The translations under genes and the position numbers were made by a program. Shown piece by piece: positions 62,162 to 64,000 of a stretch of 64,000 nt of DNA (the first letter of the stretch is position 1; each line of letters begins with the position of its first letter). This DNA comes from Alphaproteobacteria bacterium (GTDB lineage: Bacteria > Pseudomonadota > Alphaproteobacteria > CACIAM-22H2): contig JAEULA010000061.1 of NCBI GenBank assembly GCA_016793165.1, positions 1 through 64,000 on the forward strand. Direction: 5' to 3'. Under the pieces are notes generated by a model that saw nothing but the letters and a program-made list of their open reading frames with translations, did not search any database and had not been told where the DNA came from.

Positions 62162-63766
62162 TCATTTGATCTGCGCGTACCGCAGCGCGAACCAGTTGTC
62201 CGCCGGCTGCGGGATCTCGACATTTGCGCGCACCGCCCATACCAGCGCCTGCTGGTGCAGCGGGATATGGCTGACGTCGTCGATGTGGATCCGGTGCGCC
62301 TCGGCGATCATCGCGTCGCGCTTGGTCTTGTCGGTCTCCTGCTCGATGAGGTCGGTAAGCTCGTCGAACCTCTTGTTCGACCAGCCGCCGACGTTGAACG
62401 CGCCCTTGCGCGTGGCGGCATTGCGGGTCTGCATCAGCGGCTCGAAGACGTTGTGCACGTCGTAGGTCGCGCCGGGCGTCCAGCCCAACATGTAGAAGCT
62501 GGTGTTGAACTGCGGCCCGAGGATCTTGGCGAAATACTTCGCGCGCGTCTGTGCGTTGAGGTTCACCTTCACCCCGATGCGCGCGAGCATCGCGACGGAG
62601 GCTTGGCAGATCTGCTCGTCGTTTATGTAGCGGTCGTTGGGACAGTCCATGCCGACCTCGAAACCGTTCGGGTACCCGGCTTCGGCGAGCAGCCGGCGCG
62701 CGGCCTCGGGGTCGTAGGGCGGTCGCCGGTCGACCTCCTTCATGTACCCGTTGAGACCCGGCGCGATCATCAGCGCCGTCGGTGTCGACTGTCCGCGCAT
62801 CACCCGGTTGCGGATCGCCTCGACGTCGATCGCCTGGAAGAAGGCGCGACGCACCCGGACGTCCTTGAACGGGTTCTTGCCCTTGACGTTGGACTCGAGC
62901 AGTTCGTCGCGCGCCTGATCGAAGCCGAAATAGACGATGCGCAGCTCCGGGCCCTGAAGGATCTTCAGCCCGGGCGTCTGCGCGATGCGGGCGACGTCCT
63001 GCGGCGGCACCGTGTAGACGAAGTCGAGATTGCCCGACAGCAGGGCCGCGACGCGGGTGGCATCGTTGGCGACGACGGAGAACTCGATCTCCGTCAGATT
63101 GTGCTCCGGCTTGTCCCACCACTTTGGATTCACGACCAGCACGGTCTTCACGTCGGGCTCGCGGCTCTTGAGCATGAACGGCCCGGTGCCGTTCGCGTTG
63201 CGCGTGGCGTAGTTCTCCTCGCGCTTGGTCAGGTCCGCCGACCGTTGCGCCCCGTGCTTCTCGGACCACGCCTTCGACATGATCGCGATCTGCGACAGCT
63301 TGTCGACGAACACGGGATCCGGGTACTTGGTCACGAACTCGACGGTGAGCGGGTCGACCTTGGCGACCTGCTGGAAGGACGCGAAATGGCCCTGGAGGTT
63401 CGATCCGGGGCCCGCGGCGCGCTCGATCGAGAACACGACGTCGTCGGCGTCGAACGGCGTGCCGTCGTGGAACACGACGTTGGGACGAAGCTGGATGCGG
63501 ATGCGCGTCGGCTCGACCTGCCTCCAGGACGTCGCCAGGGCGCCCTCGAGCTGGAGCGCGCGATTGCGCCGCACCAGCGGCTCGTAGATGTGATGGGTGA
63601 AGGCGAGCAGGAACGTCTCGTTCCGCGAATGCGGATCCATCGAGTTGGCGTCGCCGTCGTTGCCGAAGCGCAGCGTGCGCGCGTCCGCGCCGGGTACGAA
63701 TGCGGCGAGCCCCAGGATCAGGAGCGCCGTCCGCGCCCATCGTGTCGATGCAGAAGCCATCTTCAT
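62162..63766 (-). CDS. ABC transporter substrate-binding protein, family 5
   Basis: A 534-aa periplasmic binding protein. The signal peptide (~5-27) ends G-A-D-A-R. Family-5 segments are DANSMDPHSRNE near the N-terminus, RPNVVFHDGTPFDADDV (~90) and GTGPFML (~190). The start at 63766 is set by a GGAGGA ribosome site directly upstream. No permease or ATPase genes are in the window. The aspartoacylase-like, GarR-like and M20 genes behind it suggest an N-acyl amino acid or opine ligand. Confidence 0.9.
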   Translation of the reverse strand: MKMASASTRWARTALLILGLAAFVPGADARTLRFGNDGDANSMDPHSRNETFLLAFTHHIYEPLVRRNRALQLEGALATSWRQVEPTRIRIQLRPNVVFHDGTPFDADDVVFSIERAAGPGSNLQGHFASFQQVAKVDPLTVEFVTKYPDPVFVDKLSQIAIMSKAWSEKHGAQRSADLTKREENYATRNANGTGPFMLKSREPDVKTVLVVNPKWWDKPEHNLTEIEFSVVANDATRVAALLSGNLDFVYTVPPQDVARIAQTPGLKILQGPELRIVYFGFDQARDELLESNVKGKNPFKDVRVRRAFFQAIDVEAIRNRVMRGQSTPTALMIAPGLNGYMKEVDRRPPYDPEAARRLLAEAGYPNGFEVGMDCPNDRYINDEQICQASVAMLARIGVKVNLNAQTRAKYFAKILGPQFNTSFYMLGWTPGATYDVHNVFEPLMQTRNAATRKGAFNVGGWSNKRFDELTDLIEQETDKTKRDAMIAEAHRIHIDDVSHIPLHQQALVWAVRANVEIPQPADNWFALRYAQIK

Positions 63767-63875
63767 GTCCTCCAGGACCGAGGGGCCGACGTGGTCGGCG
63801 CGCCGAGTAACCCGCCGCGCCGAAACATGGCGGACGCGTTGGGAGCCGACAAGTCTCCGCACGGCCGGCATCCGG

Positions 63876-64000
63876 TCATGTCGGATGCCGCTGCCGCTGC
63901 GCGAGCCGCGCGGCATTCGCGGGCGTCAGGCTGACCTTCAGGCTGATGCGATCGGCGGTGTCGATCCGCTCCACGACCCGGCCGTGGCGGTAGATCCAGG
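63876..64000 (-). CDS. hflX: GTPase HflX, C-terminal fragment (runs off window edge)
   Basis: The last 41 codons of a minus-strand gene are present, from the window edge to a TGA at 63878-63876. The fragment starts W-I-Y-R-H-G-R-V-V-E and continues with a beta-strand pattern (RISLKVSLTPANAARL), the usual C-terminal end of HflX after its G domain. HflX splits hibernating or stalled ribosomes. The rest lies to the right of the window. Confidence 0.6.
   Translation of the reverse strand, partial: WIYRHGRVVERIDTADRISLKVSLTPANAARLAQRQRHPT

Overview
The window is a gene-dense, high-GC (about 70% by eye) chromosomal segment of an alphaproteobacterium, probably a soil or freshwater heterotroph near Rhodospirillales/Hyphomicrobiales. 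The evidence is the housekeeping layout: recG diverging from sdhE-mfd, and the run mltB-like, rlpA, dacA, tmk, holB, metG, tatD, MBL hydrolase, mazG. No insertion sequences, phage genes, rRNA or CRISPR arrays were seen. One tRNA (Ser, UGA) is present, and the end of an hflX gene is cut by the right edge.

Layout. 0.1-0.9 kb: a PEP-CTERM secreted protein with an FNR/FixK-type box upstream. 1.3-6 kb: a minus-strand, five-gene, overlapping-stop/start operon (solute-binding protein, 64-aa AtzG-like protein, amidase, SDR, MBL hydrolase). 6-9 kb: a D-2-hydroxyacid dehydrogenase, a 17-bp tandem repeat and a ThDP enzyme. 9-17.7 kb: a complete Dpp/Opp-type ABC importer interleaved with two amidohydrolases, which looks like an uptake-and-hydrolysis locus for an amide or N-heterocycle. 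17.7-22.9 kb: small lipoproteins, an LhgO-like oxidase, an aldolase/dehydrogenase pair and membrane proteins. 22.9-28.8 kb: recG, sdhE, mfd. 28.8-34.3 kb: catabolic enzymes (VOC, enolase superfamily, DsbA/FrnE-like, acyl-CoA synthetase, SDR, double NIPSNAP).

34.3-40.9 kb is the most distinctive region. It holds a CHASE-PAS-PAS-LOV histidine kinase with every LOV photochemistry residue visible. The kinase overlaps a receiver-HDOD regulator, which overlaps a receiver plus degenerate HD-GYP regulator; a receiver-LuxR regulator diverges from it. This looks like a blue-light and small-ligand signalling module. It is followed at 40.97-43.5 kb by an acyl-CoA dehydrogenase, an APH-type kinase and a 102-aa protein in overlapping order. 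That set matches the LvaC/LvaA/LvaB logic of 4-hydroxyacyl-CoA degradation.

43.5-48 kb: cytochrome c, a lower-GC orphan ATP-grasp-like gene without a usual start codon, a 33-aa membrane microprotein, an 18-bp tandem repeat, a DsbD/ScsB-type reductase and tRNA-Ser. 48-58.6 kb: envelope and information-processing housekeeping genes. 58.6-64 kb: minus-strand catabolic genes (M20 hydrolase, GarR-like reductase, aspartoacylase-like enzyme, solute-binding protein) with a lone groES among them, then the hflX end.

Gene calls rest on motifs, lengths and context read directly from the sequence. No database search was possible.
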